A stretch of 64,000 nucleotides of DNA, from positions 124,001-188,000 of the forward strand of contig JAOWBW010000863.1 in the NCBI GenBank assembly GCA_026119855.1. The letters are read 5' to 3'. Source of the DNA: Campanula takesimana. Lineage: Eukaryota; Streptophyta; Magnoliopsida; Asterales; Campanulaceae. Position numbers and translations under genes: made by a program. Each line of letters begins with the position of its first letter. The stretch's first letter is position 1. A model generated the notes under the pieces. The model was not told where the DNA came from, did not search any database, and saw only the letters and a list, made by a program, of their open reading frames with translations. Shown here in pieces: positions 43,295-55,129 of this stretch.

Positions 43295-43763
43295 CTAGAA
43301 AGACACCAGTTCGGGCAACAAACACTTTGTTGTCCTCTCGGTTGTAAAAGTAATATCCTTAGTTTCCTTAGGATATCCCACGAAAATACATTTATCAGAT
43401 TTGTGTGCTAGTTTGTCAGAGATAAATCTCTTGACATAAACTTCGCAACCCCAAATCCTCATGAAAGACAAACTAGGTTTCTTTCCACTCCACATCTCAA
43501 ATGGAGTCTTTGGAACCGATGTTGGAACTTGATTTAGTGTGAAAGCAGCGGTTTCTAGAGCATAACCCCAAAAGGATATTGGAAGATCAACTTGACTCAT
43601 CATTGATCGAACCATGTCTAACAGAGTCCGATTCCTCCTCTCAGACACACCATTCCATTGTGGTGTTCCGGGTGGAGTCAATTGTGAAACTATTCCACAA
43701 TTCTTTAGATGATCATCAAATTCTTGGCTTAAGTATTCTCCACCACGATCTGATCGAAGTGCC
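43295..43763 (-). pseudogene. Copia integrase fragment
   Basis: TPPGTPQWNGVSERRNRTLLD contains the catalytic glutamate region of copia integrase, followed by the WGYALETAAFTLN and FMRIWGCEVYV blocks. It is cut at 43763 by the Tat LTR insertion. A frameshift near 43330 ends the frame early. The GKGNY-type tail between 43083 and 43295 is degraded. Confidence 0.88.
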
Positions 43764-46684
43764 TGTTAGAGCCCGCGCTCGAAGCTCGCAAGTCGTTCAC
43801 GTAAGAACGACGAGTTTACCTCGTGCGAATGCGGTTTGAATCCGCTCGCTTCTCAAATGGTTTCCCTACTCGAGTTTTGAAAAGAAGAGTCGCCACCTCA
43901 TTTTATTTTGGAAAATAGAGATAAAACCTTTTGTCTTGAAAAAGAAGTGGGTTCGGGGGCCATGTTACGAGAGGAGAAGGTGTTAGGCACTCCGCTCGCC
44001 CTTTCGGTCTCTAACATGCTTCCGCCTACGCTTGATTTTATTTGCTTTTTTTTTTAAAAGTGTTTTATGTCCTAACTTTTAGAAAAAATGTGTGTTATAT
44101 ACAAAAGGAGTCGCCTAATCTAGGCACGTTCATTTTAATTCGCACCCGGGAATCGGTTTGGGTGGATTTCCCGATTGGTTTTCAAAAATGGTTTGATTAT
44201 GTCAAGAAAGAAAACATACACGGGGAGGGGATTATGTACAGTAGGGAAAAAACAATATACAAAAGATACAAAAGAGTGGAAAACAAATCCCACAATCGAA
44301 TGAATGTCCTCGCGATGGGGAGTCTGCGGTTTTGGCGTCATTCTCCGTTCCCGAGCCGACGTACCTGTCCTAAAATGATCCAAATCTAAAACTAAAAGTT
44401 GGAGATTACTCCCTGAATGTTAGAGATCATTTTGAAGGTTTTATGTATTTTTTGGATTAATTTTAGACCCCCAAACATTATCAAGAAAGTCGTTTGCAAA
44501 AATCTGCCCAGAAAAAATACACAGAAACCATGGCATATTGTTCATCCATTCTACCCATCTTAACTCATTAATCTGGGAAAACACCAAGAATGAAAGTTGA
44601 AGACCACATAGAAAAACAAGAAGTTACCAAATTTGGTGCTCATAGGAGAGTTTAAGTTGTTCAAAAGGTCTCTGACATTTCCGATGTCAGAGACTGGAAG
44701 TACAGAAACTGAAGTCTGAAGGAGAAAACAAGTGAGTGAAAAGAGCACTTCCATTGGTCCAAAAAATGTTTCAAAAATATGTTAAAGCTCCTGAGCATGT
44801 GGAGAATAAAGTTAATGTTTTGACCTTTGTCAAAAAACCAGTTTTCATTGAGTTTTAAGCACAAGAACACAGCATGTTACAGTAAGGAACAAACTGGACA
44901 GCATCTCTGTGATCCAAAATTATGCATGCAAACATTAGCTACCCATGAATTCTAGACATGAAACTTAACGTGCATGAACTTCAACATATGAGAAGAAACT
45001 TTGATGTTTTGACCCAATCCCAGAAACCACTTTAAGATGAAGTTTTAAGAGCATGAAAATCATGATTCTAAGCAATGTATAGAAACTGGTTGCATGAGTT
45101 ATAAAGAGGGATCTCAAAACACGACCAAAACTCCAACCCAAGCCATGAAACTCAAGGAATTTATCATTTAACATGTTTAGAACATTATTTAAGAGCCATT
45201 TTAAATCAAAAACCACGTCTAACATGCATGCACATGAAAATAGCCAAAGTGGTCAGATTTGTGGCTTTATGAAGAAAATGAGAGTTGGTGCATGAAAAAC
45301 TCAAAGTTTAACCCAAGAATAAACACATGATGGTCACAAACTCATTTAAACATGGTAAAATGCTGGTTTGAACATAAAGACCATCATTCATAAAGCCAAA
45401 CTACAAGATTTTTACATGGAAAATATGGAGAATATGGGGGTCTAGCCAACTTGTGGCTAGACCCTTACACAAATGACTCAACCACTTACATCTTGGAGTT
45501 TATAAGGGTCACAACCAAGAGATTACCTAGTTTATGAAGATGAGGTGTGCTTCCTTTGTCTCCAAGGGAAGACTTTGGGTGATTTGAGTTTGAAAGGTTT
45601 TGAGAGCTTGAAGTTTGCTTGAGTTTTGAGTTGGAGATGAGTTTGATTGAAGTTTGAAGGTGTTTTGCTATTGTAGAAGTGGTGTTTGAGAGATGTTTGA
45701 GTGGTGGAGGAGTGGTGGCTGAGTGATGGTTTTGTGGTGGTGGAGTGGTGGCCGGGTGGTGTGGTGGTTTTTGTTGAGAGAAAGTTGGAGAGAATGTCCC
45801 TAGAGAGAATGTAATGTGTCGTCCCCCTTTCTCAGTTTCAAGCTTGGGGTATATGGAGGGTGTTTTGAGGGTTTTTTCTTGGACAATAATTCCCTTGGAG
45901 TAGGGGTAGTAGGGGGATGGTGAAGTGATGCCCGAGATTTGTGGAGAGGTATGGAAAAAAGCTTGGGAGCATAAAAGTCTAAACCCTTGAGAGAGAATGG
46001 GGAGGAGTCTTGTAGTATAGAATGGAGTGAGAGATGGAGTGAGGTTGAGTGAAAAAATGGAAAGTTGTTGTGTAAAGAGAGGGGGACATGTCCTGGGTTA
46101 CCCAGTTTTCTTGCAAGGGGTCATGGAAAAAAGTCTCCAACAGAAATGATTGTGTTTGTTGAACTATTGGAGGTCAAGCTTGATTGATCAAGGCCATGTG
46201 AGTCATCCCATGAAATGCCCAGCAAATGGACACGTTTTGTGGTCATGCCACTCATCATTTCCGGCTCCGTTTTCTTGTTCCGTGATGTCCTGAACTGCTC
46301 CGGTGTGCGTGTAACGGTGTCCCGTTCGTCTGTGCGTCCAACATGAAAGTTGCTCCTTATAATCTGCTGGTCGTAATAGTATATCTGAAATATGTTAATG
46401 AGCAAGGAATATCATGATAAAATTTTAAATGCATAAGATGACCGGTAAAAGGTTTTTTTAGGGGCGCGGGACCCGCTTCGTGGTCCGCGCGAGCTATTTT
46501 TTTAGAATGTGCCCGTTTACTCGGTTTTGAGTCCTGGTCACAATTTCAGACTCGGTTTTCCCATCCGATGCACCGATAAGGCGTACGGTAGTCCCGAACG
46601 GCCAAATCTGGGGTTTTAGGTCAATTATCGCGTTTAGACCGAATCAAGGGTTGATTTTAGGGGTGCGAGATCGGGGTGTCTACA
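43764..46684 (-). repeat. 3' LTR of Tat element A (2921 bp)
   Basis: On the minus strand it starts TGTAGACACCCCG at 46684 and ends CGCGGGCTCTAACA at 43764, where the Tork integrase is interrupted. The purine tract GACGAGGGGCTC (minus) adjoins it at 46685-46697. A GC hairpin (GCGCGGGACC and GGTCCGCGC) lies at about 46464-46490. No phased word array was seen here. Confidence 0.88.
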
Positions 46685-46783
46685 GAGCCCCTCGTCGAAT
46701 TCACTTGTGATGTAAAGGGGATTCGACGATTCAATATAGACAACCGATCTCGTCTAGGGTTCGACGGCTGGGCCCAAAGTAGG

Positions 46784-47078
46784 CTTCCTACGTATCCCTT
46801 GCGGGAATCAAGCCTCCGTAGTTCTTCTCAAGCAAGCCAACAAACACGATCATGGTCGAACTCGGGTGCCCGATTTTCCTACGCATCTCTTTCGAGAATC
46901 AGACCAATCGTAGTTCGGCTAGAACAAATGCTGGAGTTGCATCGAGAATTCGAATTCTCTTTGCTGGGGATTGAAAGTAAAACACAATTTGATTTGAAAA
47001 GATTGTCGACTGAAGCTCTTGCTTTAAGAGCTGCCTACGTATCCCTCTCGGGAATCAAGTCGGGCGTAGTTCTGAGGG
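46784..47078. repeat. Three dispersed copies of a CTACGTATCC...CGTAGTTC hairpin word
   Basis: Copies at about 46784-46830, 46877-46922 and 47030-47078 share CCTACG, then TATCCC or its variant, a GGGAATCA middle and CGTAGTTC. The ends of each copy can pair (CTACG with CGTAG). Looser relatives lie at 49478-49530 and at 63411-63460 next to the other Tat element. Confidence 0.75.
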
Positions 47079-47317
47079 AGATCCAACCCGAGCGCTCGAG
47101 CGGACCAAAAAGTAACCAAATTTTTGAGAAGGTCAAATTCGGGGGTGACCGACCAGACCGGGGTAACAAAATGCTTTTGAAAAGGGCCAAATTCGGGTGC
47201 CCGAACAGACCGAAAGTAACCAGATATTTTGAGAAATTCAAGATATTCCAATTATTTGAGAGAACCATCATGAAAGTAATGCTCAAGGATACGCTGCATG
47301 TCATTATTGTGTCTTGA

Positions 47318-47483
47318 TTCTCCATCATTTTGCTGTGGGATGAGATTTTTGAGCTTTGCTGTGAAGCCATTGGCTGTCCGTTGAACAATTTTTGTTCAAA
47401 AATACCTGCATGGGATCACATGACAAAAAAAAAAAATAAAAAAAAATGCTTTTGCCATTTCAAAGCTTGCATTTCCCCCTTTT

Positions 47484-47514
<31 letters not shown>

Positions 47515-47632
47515 GGGGGGGACAGCAACCCACGGTTTTGTTGGTTTGCTTTGCTTTTTTGTTTGTTTGCTTTGTTTGTTATTGATAATTATTTTTTTCT
47601 TGCAGCAACCCGTGGGTTTGAACTTGTTTTGG

Positions 47633-47663
<31 letters not shown>

Positions 47664-47890
47664 ATCACAAAATTTCGATGGGTGTCACAAGGGGAACAGC
47701 AGTCTTGGCAGGGCCTGGATAAGGGGAATCTGGGATGACCTAGTTGAGTATAAAATAAAACTCCCTCTTTCATTTTGCATGAACAAGCCTTACACTCCAT
47801 TTCAAAACCCTTCTCCCATCCTTCATTCTGTACGAGCAACCTTTTCATCCCATTCTTGCTTTCTTTTCCAATCTTTATTCACAGTAAGAA
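47318..47890. other. 3' UTR region of Tat element A with T-runs
   Basis: It holds long T-runs (47489-47514 and 47633-47659) and repeats around GCAACCC. No gene is visible until the antisense ORF start at 47891. Confidence 0.6.
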
Positions 47891-49305
47891 ATGGCCCAGG
47901 CTCCACAACCCTTCGTTGAAGTTAGCATATACCATAGAGAGTTGAATGCTTGGCTTAAAACATATTCTGACAATGAGAAAAGGAGGCTTGAGGAGCGATA
48001 TGGCTTTAGGAATTTGTTCACTTTCAGAAGGATCCCAATTGTCTGGGATTTGATTCGGGGAGCATCCTTGTTTTGGTGCACTAGGACACATACGTTCAAT
48101 TTCTCTCGTGATGAGCTATGCCCAACGTTTGAGGAGTTTTGCGCAATAACGGGTAATTCCACCAGTGGAGGAATTATGGTTCCATCGACGCGTAGGACCC
48201 CTGTTGCCTTGTTTTCTGAGTTGTTCGGCTTTTCAGTGGAGTACGCTCAGAGACTGCTCCACCGCACCCATTTCGATCTGACAGTCCTTCCAAGCATTTT
48301 TTTGGATCCTTGCCGTAGCAACCCTGCGTATTCTACCCGCCGAGATGACGCTCTCATCTTATGCTTTCTTGCGGAGCTGTTCTTTGTATCTTATGATGGT
48401 TTTGTTGATTGCCGTGTGGTGGACATCGTTCACTCTTGTCGGCAAGGTGAACATTCTGATAAATGGGAAGCGGGTAACGTGATGACTGTGGTGTTGGCCG
48501 AAACCATTCATGGATTGGATGGTTATTATCCGAGGGGGGAATTGTTCTTATCCGGGAGTCCACTCCTTCTCCAAATTTGGCTCCAGGAACACTTTCACAT
48601 AGTTCGACCGGTGACCGACCTCGGTATACTGTTGCGAGGTTTGTTTGCAGGGGCTTGTACGATCATGGTCATAATACCACAGGAGACTGGGCGGAGCATT
48701 TTTCGGCGATAGATAGTGACGACATACTGTGGGTCCCTCCCCACTGGGTTTTGGGGAGATATATAGTGTCCAGTGCAGGCTGTTCTCAAGTGTGGATTAC
48801 CGGGTTACGCTACACCACCTTTTATTGGGGTCAGAGGCTGTCCCGTCAGTTTGGATGTATCCAGGAGGTTCCAAATCTGGACATGGCTATGAAGATCACT
48901 GAACCGACCAACCGTACCCTTTGCGAGCAAATTAGCCAAGCTTGGTATCAGAACGGAGCAGTTATCGAAAGGGTGGTGCTGACTAGGCATAGAGGCGATT
49001 CACACCGGCTATCTACTCAGTACCTGGAATGGATATATCCCGAGACAGAAGCCGAGGCCCATGCAATTTACAGCTTATTGGTAAACCTTCTTGGGAGAGA
49101 ACCGACTGATAAGTTTATATCTCGTCTGAGAGGACCTGTTGATTGGCAGCCGCCTAGGGACGGGCGACGACGTCGCCGTGGAGGAATATGGAATCGACTT
49201 GAGGAAGCTTCTAGCTCAAGGGCTCCTATGACTGCCCCAAGGGATGATGAGGGTGGACGTCCATCTGGATCTCGTCGAAGCGTGTTTGACCGTTTCGGTC
49301 ACTAA
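47891..49305 (+). pseudogene. Antisense extra ORF of Tat element A (plant mobile domain-like), frameshifted
   Basis: Two overlapping plus-strand frames (47891-48712 and 48577-49305) look like one gene of about 470 codons broken once near 48600. The text matches what I know of the plant mobile domain (PMD) family: YGFRNLFTFRRIPIVWDLIRG near the start, FSRDELCPTFEEFCAITG, then a helical region with LRGLFAGACT. The C-terminal part has a basic RRRRR run and ends in RRSVFDRFGH. It runs opposite to pol, between integrase and the 3' LTR. Published surveys of plant Ty3/gypsy elements describe such antisense ORFs in Tat (from memory). Its role is unknown. Confidence 0.75.
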
Positions 49306-49444
49306 ATGAAATTTCGAGTGTTCACAAATAATCCTTGGTTGCCATGCCAAGATGTGTTTGTTATTTTTATATTTTATGTGTTTTGAGTGTTTTAGTGTTA
49401 GCCAAGCATGCGATGTAACCTTTGATCTTTGAGAAGGGAATAAA

Positions 49445-49640
49445 AGTTTTTTATTTGAATAGACCGAACCCGTAGGCTGCCTACGTTCCTCTTTTACAAT
49501 AGGACTAAGAGGCTCAGGTCTCCGTAGTTTGACTCAATCACATTTTGATTTTTGTGCGCGCCTCTGTTTTTTGCCTAGGACTGCCCTTTCGGGTTTTCAA
49601 TCCTAGCGGGCTCTTTTTTTGCGCTCTTTTTTTTTTTTTT
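49445..49640. repeat. Conserved stem-loop between antisense ORF and pol
   Basis: Read on the minus strand, CCCGCTAGGATTGAAAACCC then GGGCAGTCCTAGGC (49570-49610) forms a stem-loop with CTAGGA and TCCTAG arms. The same design recurs twice at 63264-63370 beside Tat element B. A T-run (49628-49641) adjoins it. Confidence 0.75.
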
Positions 49641-49672
49641 TACTCGACAAGAAATAGAAACACAGTGCGCCT

Positions 49673-50407
49673 CTACGCATAATACTTCTTCAGCTTCTCC
49701 AGGTTGAAGGGCTGGACGAGGTCAATTCCATCTGCCGTTGATAGAAAAACTGCCCCACCTGACAAAATCTTTTTTACTATGTATGGGCCTAACCACGGTG
49801 ACTTCCACTTGCCTCGGTTGTCTATATAGCTCGGTGGTTTCTCACGCAACACCAAATATCCTACCTTGATATCTCGGTCTTTGACCCTCTTATTGAATGC
49901 ACGGGCCATCCTTCTCTGATAGGAGCGGTTGTGTTCCATGGCCAGAAGACGTTTTTCATCTAGAAGAGCCAATTCGTCGTATCGGTGCTTAAGCTAGTCA
50001 ACCTCAGCTATCTGACTCTCGAGTAATACTCGCATAGAAGGGATTTCAAGTTCTATAGGGAGAACTGCTTCCATACCATATGCCAGGGAGTACGAGGTAG
50101 CCCCAGTGGGAGTTCGGACAGAGGTACGGTATCCCCATAAAGCCAAAGACAATTTTTCCGGCCAATCTCTCCCGGTTACTGCCGTTTTTCGAATGATGTT
50201 TTCCAATGTTTTATTTGCTGCTTCGACTGCGCCATTGGCCTGTGGCCGATATGGCGATGACTTATGCATTTGCACCTTGAATTGATCCAGTAACTGTATA
50301 ACCTCTTTTTCAAAGTGTGACCCATTATCTGAGACCATTTCGAACGGGATCCCGTATCGATAGATGATGTTGGTCTTGATGAACTCTGCAACTTTCCTTG
50401 CATTCAA
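49673..50407 (-). pseudogene. Tat integrase, catalytic end and C-terminus
   Basis: 50407-49994 carries VSDNGSHFEKEV (second aspartate) and GAVEAANKT (catalytic glutamate) of the integrase core. 49972-49673 carries the C-terminal GPYIVKKILSGGAV block. A TAG stop between them, in EVDxLKHRY where relatives have tryptophan, interrupts the frame. Together these place the strand-transfer end of integrase next to the antisense ORF. Confidence 0.9.
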
Positions 50408-50443
50408 TACTTTATATGACTGCGCTTCAATCCATTTAGTGAA

Positions 50444-52441
50444 TTAGTCCACAGCCACCAAAACGTATTCATGCCCATTAGATCCTTTTGGCTTGATCTG
50501 CCCAATCACATCTATTCCCCAAGTAGAAAATGGCCACGGAGCCGTTGAATGATATAGGAGATGAGGCGGGATATGTTGCAAGTTTGCGTATCGCTGACAT
50601 TGATCACAGGTTCTGACTTTCTGCACACAGTCCCTGTCAATAGTAGTCCAGTAGTATCCCTGCCTTATAACCTTCTTTGCGAGCATGTGCCCACTCATGT
50701 GGGGTCCGCACATCCCTGCATGCAATTCTTCCAGGACCCGCTCTGCCTCTGCCTCATTGACGCATAGTAGATTGTGCCCACTGTAATGGCGCTTGAACAA
50801 CTGATCCCCTGAAATAACGAACTGGGATGCCCACCTTCTTAAAGACATTCTTCCCCTCTTATCAGTCCCGGGAGGGTATTTGTCGTGCTTAAGGACATTC
50901 CAGATATCTGAGTACCAAGGCTTGTCAACATCTTCATCATCCGATTCAATGATTAAGCAATAAGCTGGGATTGATTTCTTGCTAACCGCGAGGGGCTTTA
51001 TTGCCACATCTTTCGGGAATTCCATAATTGAAGCAAGAGTAGCAAGGGCATCTGCGAATCTATTTCTGTCTCGAGGGAGGTAATGAAAGGAAATATCCGT
51101 GAAACGGCCTGTAAGCGCAACGAGACGGATGTGATATTGCTGTAATCTCTGATCTTGAATTTTCCATCTCCCTTCGATTTGATTGATAATCAAGGCAGAA
51201 TCTCCAAATACCTCAATCTCTTTGACTCCTCGAGCCAATGCTTCTTCTAAGCCAGCAATGCAGGCTTCATATTCTGCTGTGTTGTTTGAGCATTCAAAAT
51301 CTAGTCGAATAGCTATGGGCGTATGTGCATCTTTTGGATCAACAAGTATTACCCCAACTCCGAACCCTCTTTTATTTGCAGCTCCGTCAAAGAAAAGTTG
51401 CCATTTATTTTCATCACCTCCAATCACGTTAATACCCTCATCCGGAAACTGGGGTTCTGGTTCAGGACCCAATTCTAAAGCCATCTCGGCAAGCTGATCT
51501 GCAACAACACGACCCTTTATTGACTTAGGCGTTACGTAAGTCATGTCGAATTCACTTAACAAGAAGGCCCACTTGGCTAGTCTGTTGGACATAGTAGGTT
51601 TTTCGAGAACGTATTTAACTGGATCCATACGAGAGATAACCAGAACAGGGAGAGTCTGAAGGTATATTTTGAGGCGTTGCGTCACCCAAACCAAACCAGT
51701 ACACGCCTTCTCTAAGGCTGAATAATTTAACTCACTCCCTTGCAGCTTTCTACTGACAAAATAAATAGCATTTTCTACTTTTGAATCTTCTTTCTCTTGA
51801 GCCAACATCGCTCCCACCGAAGTGTCTGTGACTGTCAAATATAAGCGGAGCGGCTTTCGCTTATGCGGAGGAGCTAGTACCGGGGGATTAGCTAAGTAGT
51901 CTTTAACTTTTTCGAAGGCTAACTGGCACTCTTCATCCCATCTATGATCGGATCCCTTTTTAAGGAGTTTGAAGAGAGGCTCGCATATCGAAGTAAACTG
52001 CCTTATGAACCTGCTGATGAACTGGATTCGGCCTAAAAAACCCTTCACTTCCTTCTGAGTTTTTGGTTGCGGCATATTGATGATAGCCTTAACCTTTTCT
52101 GGATCAATCTCAATCCCCCTTTCAGTGACCATGAAACCCAAGACTTTTCCTCCGGTTGTACCGAACGTGCACTTTGCGGGGTTAAGCTTCATTTGATGTT
52201 TACGCAGTCTCTCGAAAAACTTCCTTAGATCAACCAAATGTTGGTTATCAGTTTCCACCGAATGCACGATCATATCGTCTACGTAGACCTCGATTTCCTT
52301 ATGGATCATGTCATGGAATAAAGTTGTAGCTCCACGCTGGTAAGTAGCCCCGGCGTTTCTAAGACCGAAGGGCATCACAGTATAACAAAATGTTCCCCAT
52401 GGAGTAATGAAAGATGTCTTCTCTTGATCTTCGACTGCCAA
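50444..52441 (-). pseudogene. Tat reverse transcriptase, dual RNase H and integrase start
   Basis: The frame opens inside reverse transcriptase (FCYTVMPFGLRNAGATYQ, catalytic VYVDDMIVHS). It continues with the connection RNase H (LRLYLTVTDTSVGAMLAQ). A second, plant-type RNase H follows with WQLFFDGAANKRGFGVGV, NNTAEYEACIAGLEEAL, GDSALIINQ and RDRNRFADALATLAS. The integrase zinc region (CDQCQRYANLQH) and first aspartate (WGIDVIGQI) come last. A second RNase H is a hallmark of Tat. The frame ends at a TAA just after VLVAVD, where relatives have tyrosine. Confidence 0.93.
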
Positions 52442-52443
52442 CT

Positions 52444-53109
52444 TTATTTGATTATACCGTCCATGCCATCAACAAACGAGCGAACCTTATGTAATGCCAC
52501 TGAGTCAACTATTAAGTCAATGTTTGGGAGCGGAAAGTCATCTTTTGGAGAAGCCTTGTTCAAGTCATGGAAATCAACACATACTCTGACCTTGCCATTT
52601 GCCTTTTGAACTGGAACAACATTGGATAACCATTGCGGATACTCAACCACTCGAATAAAACCCACACTGAGCAGCCTCATAATCTCATCTTTGACTCGCA
52701 GGGCCCACTCGGGACGGATCCGTCGTAACTTTTGCTTAACTGGCGTGACGCCTGGGTAAATAGGAATTCTGTGCTCCACAATAGCTGAATCCAAACCAGG
52801 AATGTCTTCGTAAGACCAAGCAAATACATCTACAAACTCCTTGAGTAAATAATTCTCTCTCAGCCCTTGCATGAAACCACCGATCTTGACCTCTTTGACC
52901 TCTTCGTCCAGCCCCAGATTGATTGTTGACAGGATTTCTCCGGAAGCTTCTAGTTTCCTCTCACTGCGCTGCTTGGCCAACCTGTTTAGTTCAATTAAGT
53001 ATTCTTTTTCATCTTGGCTTATATTTTTTAATGATTCGTTATTAACTTGTTGTTCGATTATGTTTTCATTTGTTTTAGTTAATTCATCATTAAAAATATT
53101 GGCAACCAA
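52444..53109 (-). pseudogene. Tat reverse transcriptase N-terminal part
   Basis: DVFAWSYEDIPGLD, VKQKLRRIRPEWAL, VRVCVDFHDLNKASPKDDFPLPN and VRSFVDGMDG are the start of the reverse transcriptase. The frame is lost at 52442, where DGYNQI is expected, so coding changes frame by one step into the next segment. Confidence 0.92.
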
Positions 53110-53138
53110 GGAGTACTCGGAAACAAGGGAAATTTCAT

Positions 53139-54260
53139 TTACGACCGTAGGAAGTACAAACTCGGCGACCTTGTCGAGGTCCTCGGTAGTGAGGTCCTCT
53201 TCCAGAGTCCCGGAAACAGAAGCATCAAGTACAAAGGTTCAAAAGATGACACGGTAGGATAAGCATAACCGAAGCGCTCCACGAGTATCTCTGTAGTAGC
53301 AAGCGGGCCTGAAGTCTGATACCAATTAGTAAGTGGTCCTTTTGCGGGCTTGAGATGCCTTGCAGGGTCATAAGATTCATCCTTCTCATCCCCAATCATT
53401 CCCAAGAAACTGTCTTCAAGAGTGAATTCTTCAAAAAGCGCAAACATGTTATCTTGGTCATCGAGGTCCTGTGCTACTTCGTGGCCGGGAAACTTGTAGC
53501 TGCCGACGGTGTCATCAACGTACTCATGTCGAGCTTTCACGTCGTCAAAGATTTCCCATCCAGCATGGGCCTTCCCCTTAGTATCAACCCAAGGCTCAGG
53601 AAAGAGGATATAAGCGACCTCTTCACCTTCACGAACAAAATAACTATTTAGTGTCTTCTCGTACGGACGCATGGGTGGGAGCTCATAGGTCCCTCCTTGT
53701 TTTATAACAGCCCTTCTCTTCCTTTTCTCGCGCATGACTTCGGCCACCTCACATGCTGTTGGTTTGTAGCCTAAACCGAATGGCGGAATGAAAACAGGAG
53801 TTTCTCTGCTAATTATCTCAGTACAACCTTGTTGATTTTTACCAAGCCCCAGAATGGGCAAGAAATCCATTTTCTTCACCATGTTGAGCGCCATAATATC
53901 CCCGAACTCGGTCCTTCTCTTTCCAATAATTTCTGTTTCCTTGACATTTTCAATAGAGCCAACTACAGCCTGTGGAATTACTTCAAAACCACTGAGAAAC
54001 GTCCCTGTGTCTTTATGCTCAATTCCCAGAATCGGATGCTCACTCACCTTTGCGTTATCTTGTGCATGGACTACAACAACGTGATTATCATGTATAAACT
54101 TCACACACTGATGATAAGACGAGGCTACCCCCTTCACTCCGTGGATCCACGGGCGTCCCAAAAGCAAACTGAACGAAGATTTGATGTCGATGACTTGAAA
54201 CTCGATTGGCATTTCTAAGGGCCGATGGTGAGAGTCAGAGTAACAACGCCTTGAACACAA
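53139..54260 (-). pseudogene. Tat protease end and G-patch-like region
   Basis: SFSLLLGRPWIHGVKGVASS is the C-terminal flap region of the aspartic protease. Further on LGLGKNQQGCTEII followed by GLGYKP matches the glycine-rich G-patch-like motif found between protease and reverse transcriptase in Tat elements. G-patches usually bind RNA or RNA helicases, though the role in the element is inferred. The frame overlaps the next upstream one by 46 bases. Confidence 0.88.
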
Positions 54261-55069
54261 CGACTGGTATTGTCATATGCACGGACGACTTGCGACGAAG
54301 GAGCCAAATCGGAGATCTTAATTCCCAAATCAGCCAAAACATGAATAGGGCATACATTCACAGAAGATCCGTTATCAACTAGGACACGTGCCATGTGTTC
54401 TCCTCCTACTCCAACCGTAAGATAAAGAGCCTCGATGTGATTGGGGCCTATCTTAGGAGCATCCAAGTCGGTAAAAGTTATGATATTCCTGAAGTGTATA
54501 TTACCAATCATATGAACCAAATCTTGAGGAGATGTCTCGATCGGAATGGCAGCTTGGCGAAGAGAATTAGTCAAAGTATCTCGGTGCACCTTAGAAGATG
54601 ATAGCAATCCCCAAATAGAAATGCTGGCCTGGGTTTTCTTTAGCTGTGCTAAGACAGGGTTCTCAACTTCTTTCTCTTTTGCTACCGCAGCTCCTTCCTT
54701 ATCCTTTCCTGGATTGTCCGTGTCAGGAACAGGGGGTTGGTAGGCCCTTCCTGAACGGGTCAAGTGATGAACATTACCTCCTACCCATTGGGCTTTCTCT
54801 GGGGTACCTTTCTGAGCTTCAGCGGCCTTTCCGCTTGATAAGATTGCATCCCAAGATATCATACTACATTCAAAGTCAGTGACAGACAAAGGGACCACAG
54901 TATACTTCAACGGATTCTTTGGTACGATGAAGCTAGTCGGTGAGTAGCCTTTGTCTATCTCAATCATGTGGGCATTGGGCAATGGATTGTTCGTGACATT
55001 AGGTTGAGGAGGCTTTCCGATAATACCATCATCAATCATATCCTGAGGGCGTGTTTTAAACTCCAACAA
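54215..55069 (-). pseudogene. Tat gag end and aspartic protease
   Basis: A zinc-knuckle-like C-A-Y-H...G-H...D-N-C lies just upstream around 55070-55110 in another frame. This frame then runs through a low-complexity linker to RVLVDNGSSVNVCPIHVLADLGI (in parts), with the catalytic D-N-G-S at about 54377. The protease would cut the Gag-Pol polyprotein. The neighbouring frames overlap on both sides, which shows frameshifts. Confidence 0.88.
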
Positions 55070-55129
55070 TTATCAGTCGCATGACCGGGCGATGCATGAT
55101 AAGCACAATGTTTGCTGGCGTCCCAACTT

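Larger units (their letters stand above)
39943..43763 (-). mobile_element. Tork/Angela-type copia element, 3' half
   Basis: On the minus strand integrase, reverse transcriptase and RNase H (43763-41542) are followed by a purine tract and a 3' LTR (41472-39943). Motifs such as KDMGEAAYVLGIKI and VPYASAIWSIMYAMIYTRPD fit the Tork/Angela lineage. Its left end sits in the Sirevirus extra ORF. Its right part is cut by the Tat LTR at 43764. Confidence 0.88.

Noticed and set aside
46676..47317. 213-codon plus-strand ORF
   Set aside because: It spans the repeat-rich 3' UTR of Tat element A. Its peptide comes from the CTACGTATCC hairpin repeats, and it has no protein-like domain.
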